Source: Russula earlei (taxonomy: Eukaryota; Basidiomycota; Agaricomycetes; Russulales; Russulaceae). Taken from it: a DNA stretch of 64,000 nt. Numbering within the stretch: the stretch's first letter is position 1; every line of letters starts with the position of its first letter. The notes under the pieces are model-generated. The model searched no databases. It worked only from the letters and a program-made list of their open reading frames with translations, and had not been told where the DNA came from. Below are positions 41,106 through 52,275 of the stretch, piece by piece. Location of the stretch: NCBI GenBank assembly GCA_025769875.1, contig JAGFNK010000033.1:124001-188000 (forward strand). The letters are read 5' to 3'. A program made the position numbers and the translations under genes.

Positions 41106-43494
41106 TCAAGTAACTTTAATTGGTGTCTTTCTTCCCCTTGTTGGTTCTTTATCCGTTCTTCCAATGCAGGAGTGTGCATTACTCGAATAAAAAGATGGTC
41201 AGGTAGTGCGACCACTTCTTCTTTATCCCCTTGTCCATCGTCAAGGTCAGGTCTCCTTGACAGGGCATCTGCTTTATTCCTTGCCCCTGCCTGATGTTTC
41301 AATTCTAAGTCGAAGTCCACCAAGAAGGTAATGTATCTTGCCACTCGACCATTTATTCGCTGAGGGTGTCAGTAATGCAACAGGTTCGCATGGTCTGTAT
41401 AGACCACCACCTTATGCTTTGCTCCCATGAGCAGGTGTCGCCAGTGTTTCAAGGCTCGCACCATGGCTAAGAACTCTTTGTCCCATATGTCGTAGTTCTT
41501 TTCTGCTTGTTTCAAGGCTGCTGAGAAGTAACCTATTGGCCTCCTCTTTCCTTGTTCGTCCTTCTGGAATAATACTGCTCCAATGGCATAATTGGACGCG
41601 TCTACTTCCAGTTCAAAGGGTCGCTCCTCATCAGGATGGAGCAGGACAGGGTCAGAAGATACTATCTGGATAAGTCGTTCCAGAGCATCTTTGCATTCTT
41701 GGGTCCATTCAAATGGCACCCCTTTCTTCGTCAAGGCAATAATGGGTCGAGCAATCTGACTGAATCCTCGAATGAAAGCCCTATTGTAACTGAGGACTCC
41801 CATGACTTTGCGCACTTCGTGTACGTCCTTGATTTCCTGAGGCCAGTCCGTGATTCCTCAGGACTTTGGAGGCCTCAATCTTCATCTTCCCTTCGTCTAT
41901 GTCCCATCCTAGCATGGTTAGTTTTTGCACCATGAACTGGCACTTCTGGGGTTTCAGGAAGTATGACTTCTTCTGCATCAATGTGAGTAGTTCGTTGACA
42001 CATTGCTCATGGATTTCTAGTTGTTCAGGACTGTCCCCCGTGGCAATTCCAAAGTCATCCAAGTAGTTGACCTGTGTATTCTGCCCATTCGGTCCAGCCA
42101 GTCACCGAAAGTCTCTTCTCATCAGCCTAGTAAAGAAGGCTGGTGCGTTCTTGAGCCCAAAATACATGACATTGGGCAGGTAGGTTCCATATGGCGTCTT
42201 GAAGGCTGCCTTCCAGCGATCTCCTTCTGCCAGTCAGCACATTATTGTATCCCCATCGTATATCGAATTTGGAGAAGACCTTTTTCCCTCGGAGTCTTTC
42301 CACCTCTTGTTCCAGATGTGGTAAAGGTTCATTGTCTCGTCTGGTCCACTGATTTAGTCGTCGATAGTCTACAATGATCCTCTTCTCCTTGCTGTCCTTC
42401 TTGCCAATGAAGAACACTGGAGATGTGTAGCTGGATGGACCTGGAGTGATGTATCGCTTCTCTACTTCATCAGCTAGGAATTTCTTGAGGTATTCTTGCT
42501 CATCTCGTGTTAGGGGGTACACTTTGCAGTTTAGTTCCTTTGGTGCATCAGGTAACAGCTCTATCTGCATGTCTGGTTCCCTTGGTGGTGGGAATCTCTG
42601 GGACTTCTCTTCTGAGAAGACATCTGCAAAGTGGTGGAATTGCTTTGGAACATTGGCAAGGGGATCCTCTCCTTCCTGTGGTTTAATCGACTGCTGGGCC
42701 CACTTCTGAGCAATAGTTGTCTTTGTAGGTAGATGGCTTCCCCCTTCTTCAATTGTCGGTTTTCATCTCTTGCTCGCTTTTGGAGTTTTGCGACATAGAG
42801 ATCCAGGTACTTGTATCGAGCAGTCTCAATCTGTACTGTTCCTTCCATCAGCTGTCCTTTCTTCCAGTTGATGGTGGGGTCAAATTCATATAGGAAGGGA
42901 TATCCCAGGATGACCCGATCCGTTCCTAAATCTGTGAGATAGAACCTTTGCAAGCTCTCCTTCTCCTTGTATTGGACGCGAAGCCAAGCAGTAATGGGTG
43001 AGTTCCCCTTGCTTATTCTGGGTTCCGTCAACATTTTGTACTAGGCATGGGTTCATGTAGTTCTTGTTTCCCAATCTTCAGTCTTTTCCAAGCTGAGTGA
43101 TCAATAAGTTCTCTGTTGCTCCACTGTCCAGTAGAGCAGATTCCTCGGCCGTTGTGTGTGCAGTGACGAAAGTGAATGGAATATTCATAGCATTCAGTCT
43201 TCTAATGTACACTTGCAACACACTATTCTTCCTAAGCCAGGCCGTCGACTTAGGTGTTCCTAAAAACCCTGTTCCATCAGTTCTTCCAACAAGTCCTCCT
43301 TCTGTTTGGTGGACATCTTCTTTATGGACGCTGAAGAGGAGCTCTTGTTATAGGTAGGAGGAGGAGATGTAGATCATCCGGAGATAGTGCTTTCATTTCC
43401 ACTGTCCCCTGAGTCGTCCTCCTTCTCTGTTTCCAGAGCTCAAGCTTTCCCTTTGTCCCTTGAGTTACTTGATTTCTTCTTGACTCTGTCCTTG
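41069..43494 (-). pseudogene. pol: Gypsy-2 protease, reverse transcriptase and RNase H
   Basis: Protease SALLDSGATENLLITQ near 43120. RT: IELLPDAPKELNCKVYPLTR from 42570, SPVFFIGKKDSKEKRIIVDY, FSKFDIRWGYNNV near 42250, and NYLDDFGIATGD (catalytic YLDD) near 42060. RNase H: FELEVDASNYAIGAVLFQKD near 41620, DKEFLAMVRALKHWRH and YTDHANLLHY ending at a stop at 41369. The tether ends with ARNKADALSRRPDLDDG near 41260. At least four frame changes interrupt it (near 43070, 42230, 41850, 41365). Confidence 0.88.
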
Positions 43495-45154
43495 TCAGGA
43501 CAGTTCCGAACTGATATGTCCTGCCTTCTTGCAGATGAAGCATTTCCCTTCTGCTAGCAGTTTCTTCTTTTCCTCTGTCAGAGGAGGACGTCGCTTGGTC
43601 CTTGCTGCATCAGTGGATACTGAGTCCACTTCCATTGCATTCGGATCTCTTTGGTTTCGCCTTTTCCCAACCTGTAGGGATTTCATGCGATTTTCCCTGG
43701 TGGTCAACGATCCACCTCCAGATCCAATATTGGCTTTCATGAGCTGGTCTCTGGCCTGTTCTTCCCTAGCAGCATTGATCCATGCTCGTAGATCATTGAT
43801 GGCAGGTATGTCTCTGACTGGTTGATTGTAGATTCGTCGCACCAGCCAGGTGATTAGGCCAGCCTTGTAGGCTTCTACTGCTCCTGGTGAATTCTGGTCC
43901 CATCCTGCTTTACTGAGCAGAACAAGGAATTTGCTGGTATAGTCATCCAGCGATGCTGCTTTAGACATGGACAATTGTTGTAGCTCCATGAAAGCGTCTT
44001 CAGGCTCTGTGGTGTCTTTGAATTCTCTGAAGAAGTCATCCACAAATTCGGTCCAAAAGAGCATGTCAGTTGGATCTAGCTGCACTGGTGCATAAGGAGA
44101 TGGCGGGTCCCCATTTCTTTTTGCTTCTACCAGGTTCATTTGATTGACCACCCATTCATGTACTTTCTCTCCTTTGATGTAGGTGAGAGCTAGGGCTACT
44201 CGCTTCATTGGAATAGTCATGGTCAGGTTGTCGCTGTTGAGCAGATTCCATAGATTGAAATCCTGGACAAAGTACTTCGTCTTTTTCCTGTCTCCTTTGA
44301 AGACTTCAGGAGGGTCTCCTTTTAGAGATCTGTTGCCTCCATGGGGGCCTGGTGCCGGCTGAAGGTGCCAGATTCGCCCCTGGTCCTACAGGAGGTGCTG
44401 CCGGTGGTCCCCCTGCTGGAGGGCCTCCTCCAGGTGGGCCTCCTCCTGGTACTGGTGGACCTCCAGGTCCGAAGGGGACTCCTCCACCTCCAGGTGGTCC
44501 TCCTCCTCCAGGTGGACCACCTCCAGGGTTTACTACGATGGTGGGCCCTGTTCTTCCACCTGCTGTCTGGGTGGCAATGGTGGCTGTCTGCGTTGCTGCA
44601 ATGGTAGCCATTTTGACTGATTCTTCTGGCTCTTCAACAATTGTTGGTTCAATGGGCGAGACGTGTACTGTCTGCTCTAGTCTTTCAGCTAGCTCCAATA
44701 CTTCTGGTGCTTCTGCTTTCTGATCTGTAGTCAGAGGGTCCGACTGTTCTGTTTCTCCACTTGATGACTTTTGTATCAATGGAGCTGGGTTGTCTACTAC
44801 TGGGCCTCTGAGTTCCCAATGAGTAGTATAAGGATCTGTCTTGGTTCCTAAACCTAGGACCTTATATTCGTTGATGTCTTCGTCCTCTCCTGCATAGGGA
44901 CGTCCTTTGTGGTAATCAACAAAGTACCACTGATCGTTGATATATTCACAAGGAAGGTAGCTTCCTTTGTATCAGACCTCGTATCTGTTAGGCCCTTCCT
45001 GGTCTGCCCAACACCAGATGGCAGTTCCTTTGATTCCTGAGGGTAGATTGTCCCTCTCTCTAGCTTTGAACCAACCAAATTTGGTTCCTTGCTTTGATTT
45101 CTGGTTGAACTTTACACGTATGCTATGTTCTCCTTCGATTTCCATTTTGTCCAC
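43495..45154 (-). pseudogene. gag: Gypsy-2 gag with large N-terminal region
   Basis: Starts MDKMEIEGEHSIRVKFNQKS. After one TGA near 44971 the frame continues YKGSYLPCEYINDQWYFVDY and into a Pro/Gly-rich linker (PGGGPPGGGGPPGGGG near 44470). A frameshift near 44310 leads to the capsid-like part (MTIPMKRVALALTYIKGEKV, FVDDFFREFKDTTEPEDAF) and the knuckle CFICKKAGHISSE near 43520. The frame changes exactly where the last Cys should be. The N-terminal ~120 residues (WYFVDYHKGRPYAG etc.) do not look like a known Gag matrix to me. Confidence 0.75.
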
Positions 45155-45440
45155 TCGCCACTGCCTTTCCTAGGGAGTCGGGACTTGTCTGCCCTCTTAC
45201 CACTGTCTATGCCAATGACAGTAGGGGTCTTTACAGAAGTATGCGTGTGTCCAACCGTGCTGCTCGTTGAGAGTCACGTAGTACACCTTCTTCTTGTCGT
45301 GGAGAGGTCTGTATAGATTCTCCCCCTTGACTACTTCAGTGTAGGTTGCTGACCATATGATGACTAGATCCTAGTCTTTAGGCTTCCTGCCTATTTCTGG
45401 TTCGCTTTCACAGCGATGTCTGTGATAGAAGCTCGACTTA
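45155..45440 (-). pseudogene. Gypsy-2 leader ORF remnant
   Basis: Between the 5' LTR and gag the minus strand encodes ATYTEVVKGENLYRPLHDKK, then VYYVTLNEQHGWTHAYF and CKDPYCHWHRQW ending at TAA near 45188, with an upstream in-frame TAG. Codon pattern and Cys/His content suggest former coding sequence, perhaps an N-terminal extension of gag. No family recognised. Confidence 0.4.
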
Positions 45441-46029
45441 TGTTAAGGCTCCAAAGTGCCTTATATAAGATCAATGGTCGCGTCTATAAACGCGTCCTAC
45501 CAATGCAGATATGCTTGAGTCAAGCAAGCAATACTCGTGGAGGGGGAAGGAGTGTTAGATCCTTCTAGAGTATGACAACAAGATGAGAGGGGCTCTGCAG
45601 ACGGGGTAGGAGTCAACTGTTTGGGATTGGCAAACTAAGTCGAGCTTAAGGCTCAACTGTTTCTACTGGAGGCTTTATATAGCCCTACAGGGATAAGGTT
45701 CATGCTACTGTAGTACTGGTTGGTGCTATAGAAGCAAAAGGCGGCTCATAGAAGTGAGGTTGCTTCTATGTAAACGATCTCGGTGCTGGAAGCATTAAGT
45801 GCTTCCCCAATCAAGGAATCGACGTACATGGCGGTACAGGAACATCTGGGACAGAAGCAATGCTACTCATTGCTTCTTCAGTACATCTTCTAAAAGATAC
45901 GATCAACGCGTTCTGAATGTGATGTCAACGAACATAAATGATCAAGATCTGATGCACGCATAATGGAAACAGTGCAGTCCATAGTTCAGGTGTTCCGGCA
46001 TCTTCCGGACCCCAAACCACTCGGTAACC
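45441..46029 (-). repeat. Gypsy-2 5' LTR
   Basis: Same sequence as the 3' LTR apart from scattered changes; the terminal CA appears as CC at 46028-46029, next to the ACTCA duplication. Confidence 0.9.
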
Positions 46030-48853
46030 ACTCAATCCTTCACCCCAGATCTGCTCCCATGGATTTTTAGTTGGACCCCCTTCTGCACCAAGAAGGGACA
46101 TGGTCCAAATCAGTACGATACAAAGAGAAATCAATTACCCCAAAGTTTTTACCAAGAATATTTGCTCCCCATCCATTGCCTTGAAAGTTACCCTTGTGTA
46201 GAAGATGAGCAGCAAAGAAATCGGTGCAAGAGCCCTACTCAACAGTGGGGCAGAAGTGATGAGAATCCATGAACAATTCGCACAGAAACACCATCTGCAC
46301 CTCCAAGCCATGACCAAGCCCTTGCCAGCACAAAATGTGGACAGAACACAGAATGCCAGTGGACTAATACGTTTTAGCACAATTCAAAGACTTTGTATTC
46401 AAGCACACACAGGCACTATTCATGATGAACAAGCAGAATTCCTTGTCACTAACATTGGAGATCATGACATAATCTTAGGAACAGATTGGTTATTATGACA
46501 CCACAACCCAGATATTGATTGGGCAAATGATACAAGCACTTACCTTCCTTGAAGAAGAAGAACCCAAGTTTGCAAACATTGCTGCACTAATCTTCCCAGA
46601 TACAGAAGACTTATTGAACCCATGTGTTGACAAACAAATTTACAATGCTTTTAGACCAGCAACAGTCAGTATTTGAGCAAAATCAACAACATCTACCAAA
46701 TTAGTGACATCAGAAACACCCCCAAAGACACTAGATGAACTCATCCCTTTCCAATTTTTAAAGTGGCAAAAAGTCTTTGATGAACAAGCTTCTCAGTGCC
46801 TTCCTGCTCACCAACCATGGGACCATGCAATCAATTTGAAACTAGGAGCCACCCGATGCAATTGTGGTATCTACCGACTAACTCCTAAAGAATTACAAGC
46901 CCTAAAAGAATACCTAGATGAACACTTGAAAAGAGGAACCATCCAACCATCAAAAGCACCTGTTGCCAGCCCATTCTTCTTTGTAGAGAAAAAATGAGGA
47001 ACTCTATGACCAGTACAAGATTATAGAGCACTAAATACAACAACAATCAAAGATTCATATCTGTTACCACTGATTCCTGAACTAATCGACAAACTCCAAG
47101 GAGCGCACTACTTTACCAAGTTCGACGTGCGCTGGGGATACAACAATATTTGTCTGAGAGAAGGTGATGAACACCTTGCAGCATTCAAGACACCAATAGG
47201 ACTTTTTGAACCTCTAATAATGACATCAGCCTTTTCAATGCCCCAGCTACTTTCCAACGATTCATGAACACTATTCTAGCAGAATACATCGCCACTGAAC
47301 ATGTGGTTGTCTACCTCAATGACATATTAATCATGGCACAATCCTTGAATGAACTGGATGATTGGACACACAAAGTTCTAAAGACACTCCAAGATCACAA
47401 CTTATATCTCAAGCCTGAGAAATGCACTTTCCAACAGACCTCCATTAGTTACCTAGGCATCAACATTTCTCAAGGACAAATATCTATGGATCGAGACAAA
47501 CTTGTGGGCATTACAAAATGGCCTACCCTGACAAACGTTACAGAAATACAAGCATTTCTAGGATTTTGCAATTTCTACAGATGATTTATCCACCAGTACT
47601 CACAAATCGCACAACCTCTATTTAACTTCACCAAGAAAGAAAAGACCTTTACCTGGGAAACAGAAGAAGAACAAGCATTTAGAACACTAATCCATGTGTT
47701 TACCACAGCCCCAGTCCTTGCATTACCCAATTATACAAAACCATTCCAACTTATCTGTGACACAAGCGACTTTACAATTGGTTTGATTCTAGAACAACCC
47801 AATGAACTTAACAGATATCACCCAGTAGCCTATTTCTTGAAATCTCTAGACCCAGCACAACAAAACTACATGATCTATGATAAAGAACTTCTCACAATCA
47901 TCTCATCCCTCTGGCATTTCCGACATTATCTAGAAGGCACCACATACCCTGTAGACCTATGGACAGATCACAACAATTTGACTTATTTCATGACAAAACA
48001 GAAACTTACTTGATGACAAGCCTGGTGGGCACTCCTCCTCAGCAATTTTGACTTCACTATCACGCATTACCCAGGAACCATGAACAAAGCAGATGGTCTG
48101 TCCAGGTGGCCAGACTTTAAAGAGGGGATACAATATGAAAATGATGGAAAAGTGCTCCTAGATGACAAATTTTTTAAAATTAGAGCAACACGCACCTCTG
48201 CCACAGAACCAATTGGTGACCAAGATCTTCAACAACAACTATGTTCTAGTAAAGACCATGACCCAGAAGTATCTAACACATTAACAATTATCATGAAGAA
48301 TGGACCAAGATGACTAACCAAAGGCCTCCAAGATTGGAACCTTGAGGATGGACTAATATTATTCAAAGGAAAAGTCTACATCCTGAACAATGACACCCTA
48401 TGAAAGAAAATTCTCAAACTACACCACAATTCCCTTGCCACAGGACACCCAGGCCAATGGAAAACCTATGAGCTAATCAGCCAAAACTACTGGTGGCCAG
48501 GAATGCTAACATATGTCAAATGTTATGTAGAAGGATGTGCAATATGCCAAAGCAAAGAACTGCACAAAACTGGAAACACCCCTGGTACCAATCACCCCAG
48601 CTGGAGAAGTATGGAAAAGCATCACCATGGACTTCATCACAGACCTACCAGTCTCACAAGGCTTTGACAGCCTCCTGGTTGTGGTAGACCTATTCAGCAA
48701 AGCAATAATCATCACCGCTTGTCACAAGATGATCACAGAAGAAGAAACAGTGACACTAATCATGAATAATGTCTGGAGAAGAATAGGCCTCCCGGCTCAA
48801 ATAATATCAGACAGAGGCCCCCAATTTGCAGCAAAAGTCACTCAAGAACTATA
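46030..48853 (+). pseudogene. pol: Gypsy-1B pol: protease, RT, RNase H, first part of integrase
   Basis: Continues from 37377 after gypsy-2. Protease: ARALLNSGAEVMRIHEQFAQ near 46230, with the catalytic Asp changed to Asn (DSG to NSG). RT: LDEHLKRGTIQPSKAPVASP, FTKFDVRWGYNNI, VYLNDILIMAQS near 47310, where YLDD reads YLND. RNase H: DTSDFTIGLILEQ. Integrase: HHNSLATGHPGQWKTYELIS and ITMDFITDLPVSQGFDSLL. Stops at positions that are CGA in copy A (for example 47583, 48013, 48311). It is clearly inactive. Confidence 0.88.
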
Positions 48854-49681
48854 TGTCAAGACACATACTGCTGATCACTAAGGACTCAGGAGCAGGTGGG
48901 CAAGGGTCGGAACAGATGATATGCGGCGAAGGCAGCGTTGAACAAGAGGACAAGCCAAATGACGAGGAGGTACCAGATGGGGACTGGTAGGTGTTGCAAG
49001 AGACAAAGGCGAAGGCTGGAGGCCAGTGTAGTGAGAGGGCTTTAAACAAGGCGGTCATTGAAGAGTACCTTGGAGACGAGGGGAATCTTTAGACTGAGCG
49101 GTCGCAGGGGAGCACCCAGGAAGATGAGAGTATCACAAATGGACAGTCTGACGACTGCCATGCTTCATTGGGGCTTATATACAGTGTACAGGGTCGATTA
49201 CAAAGAACTGGAACTATTCTAGACCCTTTGGTACCATCCAATAGGACTACAGAGGCATAAACTTGCTTGTGTCAAGTTTCAGGCTTACTGAGCGCATTAC
49301 TGATCATTGTGGAGCGATGACATCATTATGATGTCACTGTGGAGCACTTAGTGAGCCTATGAGGTCACTGTGGAGTCGTTCAGTCAACCATGATGTCATT
49401 GGAGCCTTGATGACATCAGACGAGTTATGCAACAGTTACTAAGAGTTGGTGCCGCTGTTTCGGGTTCTTGGTGGCTGGGTGACCATGTGGCTGCCACACG
49501 ATGATTACCTGATTAGGAAACGGGTCCTGGTCATGTTATAGTGCCTTCGCAATAGCAATATCTTGTACTGCAGGAGGGGTAGCCCAGAAAATGGAAGGGA
49601 GTTGGCAATGCAAAGTGAGAGAGGTTTCTCTTGAGTGAAATGGGACAATCTATGGCCAGGGCCTGGCCTTGGTTTGTAACA
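48854..49681 (-). mobile_element. Reversed solo LTR of the gypsy-1 family inside gypsy-1B
   Basis: 828 bp, plus-strand ends TGTCAAGACACATACTGC and GGTTTGTAACA. It interrupts the integrase after CAAGAACTAT. Flanks are CTATA and CTATG, a 5-bp duplication with one change (copy A has CTATG at this place). Confidence 0.9.
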
Positions 49682-51454
49682 CTATGGAAGAAATCAAATG
49701 TCAAAAATCGCTTAGCACTGCATACCACCCACAGACAGATGGAGACACAGAACAAGTAAACCAAGAACTTGAACAATACCTTCAAATATTTTGCAACCAC
49801 CAAGCTGACAATTGGGTGGAACTGATCCCCTTCATTGAATTTGCACACAACACCAGACAACACAGTGCTACTAATAAACCACCTTTTGAGGTCTGGTATG
49901 GCTTCAATCCAACATTTGCTCCACCCCTTGCTTTTACATCAAAATTCCCCTTGGTTCAGGACCAATTAACAAGATTAAACCAACTAAGAGAAGAAGTAGC
50001 TGCCTCTCTAAACCAAGCAGCAGAAATCATGAAACAATCTGGACCTCAAACCCCAACCTTCTGCTTCAAAGAAAGAGATCAAGTATGGTTGGAAGCTACA
50101 AACCTATGAACTACCCATCCAGAGGCAAAACTAGCTCCTCAATGGTATGGACCATTTTAAGTCATAACCATCTATCCAGTAAATGTTTGCCTCAAATTAC
50201 CAAAGTCTTGGAGAATACACCCAGTCTTTCACCACTCCTTGATCAAGCTGTATAAAGAGACCAATGCCCATGGTCCTAACTTTTCAAAACCTCCACCATT
50301 ACTAGTCGAAGGAGAAGAATAATATGAAGTAGAACAAGTCCTAAAATCTTGACTCTCTCCAAACTGAAAGGGGATTCAATATCTGGTCAAATGGAAAGGA
50401 TACACTGCTGCTGATACAACATTTTCCTTTTAGACTTACTTCTCACCTTTTGTTATGGACTGCTTCCTTTGTACATCCCTTTACTTACTGGTCTTATGAT
50501 CTCTTATGTCTTGTGATCTCTTCTGTGTTATCATGTGATCCATACACATCCAGGTAACACTGGATTGCTGTTACTTTCCCTTTGTTTGGTTCTCTTTCCA
50601 TTTATATTCACTTCTTAGTTTCGACTGTGCAATGCTGCGCACCTACTGTGTAGCACAGTCACTTGATTCTGACTCATTCATGGCCTCATTTCTATGACTC
50701 CTACTTATTATGACTCCTACTATACTAGTAGCACAGTCAAAGTGCAGCTACTGCTGCGCTTCTCCTGTATATATAAGCTCAGTACTTTGTGACCAAAGCC
50801 CTAAGCTTGGTCTCTTGTAGAATCCAACCTACTCTTGTCCAAACATATTTGCCTGCAAACCACTACACTCCTAATCCTCAAACCACATCCACCTCTCCAT
50901 TTCATCAACTCTTCACACACACACACCATCTGCCATCTACTCTTCACCTCTCCCTTCCTCACCTAAGAGTCTCTCTTCACTCTACTGAGCAGAGCTCTCC
51001 TCCTTCAAGACATACCTTCCTCTCTCTGCATGTTCAAGGTCTACGACAGACTTGAACACATATAGCTAGTGGAACCAGCCCTAGTCTATCCCATTACAAA
51101 TTTACCCTAGCTTCTCAATGGACCAAGTTGTACTAGGAAGGGTCTATTGGCCATAACCTGTTTAGCATAAAGCACTTTGACTGCTGGAGGGATCCTTACT
51201 CTTTACAATGGGAACCAGCCCGTTCATTTGAACAACACTTTACTATCAACTTGACTTCAGGCTTGAGAACTGACATGGCTCGTTACCATGACAGCTGCAG
51301 AAAATACTTGGGAACCAGGATCTAACTTGTCAAAAGCACAACTACTTGTCAAAGACTTCCACCAGAAATATCCGAAAAAGCTTAAAGCAATTCCCACCAG
51401 GGGTAACCCCTAAACAATAACTCTCACCATGACTTCCATTGATGACTACCTCTA
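49682..51454 (+). pseudogene. pol: Gypsy-1B pol end (integrase C-part, chromodomain), split by LTR Z
   Basis: Integrase continues STAYHPQTDGDTEQVNQELE from about 49715 and FEVWYGFNPTFAPPLAFTSK. Then come a stop near 50107 and the chromodomain start GIQYLVKWKGYTAA near 50370. LTR Z (50412-51293) cuts it; it resumes AAENTWEPGSNLSKAQLLVK at about 51295 and stops at 51406. The element is cut off at 51454. Confidence 0.85.
50412..51293 (+). mobile_element. Solo LTR of family Z in the gypsy-1B chromodomain
   Basis: 882 bp, TGATACAACATTTTCC...CGTTACCATGACA, flanked by GCTGC (50407-50411 and 51294-51298). Holds a TATATATAAG box near 50768. Confidence 0.92.
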
Positions 51455-51637
51455 TGTTAAGGCTCCAAAGTGCCTTAAATAAGATCAATGGTCACATCTA
51501 TGAACGTGTCCTACCAATGCAGATATGCTTGAGTCAAGCAAGCAATACTCGTGGAGGGGAAGGAGTATTAGATCCTTCTGGAGTATGGCAACAAGATAAG
51601 AGGGGCTCTGCAAACAGGGTAGGAGTCAACTGTTTGG

Positions 51638-52116
51638 TGTTGAAAATGCACAGTGTGTGTGATTAGATAGCAGCAGATGATAAGATCGCAGGCAGATCTA
51701 TCAGACAATAGTTCAGTTTAGTTGATACAAAACTGATATAAATAATGTACCTATCAGACAATAGCTACAATGCGTTATCAGTACAGAGCGATAAGATATC
51801 ATAGACTAAGTACTCACTTCAGTTTAGTTGATACAAAACTGAAGTGATCTACATGCTTTGTGGCGTTCTTAAGTACCTGAGACTGCCACTAAGTGCAGTG
51901 CAGCTAACTACCATTATGGATCACTAAGTATGTCCGAGGATCAGTGGTAACTAGCTACCGATTGTCTGAAATCATCTAATCAATGTCTCTAACACATGCT
52001 GCAGTGTATGAGCTGAAGCCGGTAATGCCTGGTCCAGGTGATCCAATGCGTCAACGCATCAGAGTTGTGATTGCATCACAATGCACCTGGGGCTCAGGCC
52101 AGTGCTGATCTCAACA
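51638..52116 (-). repeat. Copia-2 3' LTR
   Basis: Plus-strand ends TGTTGAAAATGCACAG and GATCTCAACA. On the minus strand it is preceded by the polypurine tract ATGGGGGAA (52117-52125). Confidence 0.93.
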
Positions 52117-52275
52117 TTCCCCCATGATTAGGACAGTCGGTAGGTCAGATCAAAGGAGACCTAGACCATCAACAAAGGCCTGAAGCAATGCGTGAGCAAG
52201 CAGCTTGGTGAGGCCATCAGCAAGCATCTCTCCTGTAGGTGTATGGATCAGTGTGACCAGTCCATCTTCAATATA
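52117..52275 (-). pseudogene. pol: Copia-2 pol C-terminus left of the Tc1 element
   Basis: After removing the Tc1 element and one TA, the RNase H frame from 53898 continues in frame here (EDGLVTLIHTPTGEMLADGL, TKLLAHALLQ) to a TGA near 52165. This is the usual LADGLTK ending of copia pol. Confidence 0.75.

Larger units (their letters stand above)
37378..46029 (-). mobile_element. Gypsy-2: chromovirus with a downstream third ORF
   Basis: Minus-strand Ty3/gypsy element with ~590-600-bp LTRs (37378-37977 and 45441-46029), inserted in the gag region of gypsy-1B with the 5-bp duplication ACTCA (37373-37377 and 46030-46034). Minus-strand order: leader ORF, gag with a Pro/Gly-rich linker and zinc knuckle, protease, RT, RNase H, integrase, chromodomain with a long tail, then a separate CCHC ORF. 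A polypurine tract (GAAGGAGGGG) precedes the 3' LTR. Frame breaks are mostly single-base. LTRs differ by a few percent by eye. Confidence 0.92.
31560..51454 (+). mobile_element. Gypsy-1 copy B: decayed, heavily nested, lacking its 3' LTR
   Basis: Same family as 17299-27915. Gypsy-1B parts are at 31560-31824, 32789-37377, 46030-48853, 49682-50411 and 51294-51454. Insertions in between: LTR X (31825-32788), gypsy-2 (37378-46029), a reversed gypsy-1 solo LTR (48854-49681) and LTR Z (50412-51293). The copy ends at the gypsy-2-family LTR at 51455, just past the chromodomain, so its 3' LTR is missing. Many differences from copy A are CG-to-TG/CA, several making CGA into TGA stops. Confidence 0.9.

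Noticed and set aside
44341..44723. Plus-strand Gly/Pro-rich collagen-like ORFs
   Set aside because: They are antisense to the Pro/Gly-rich linker of gypsy-2 gag; the low-complexity codons keep the opposite strand open.
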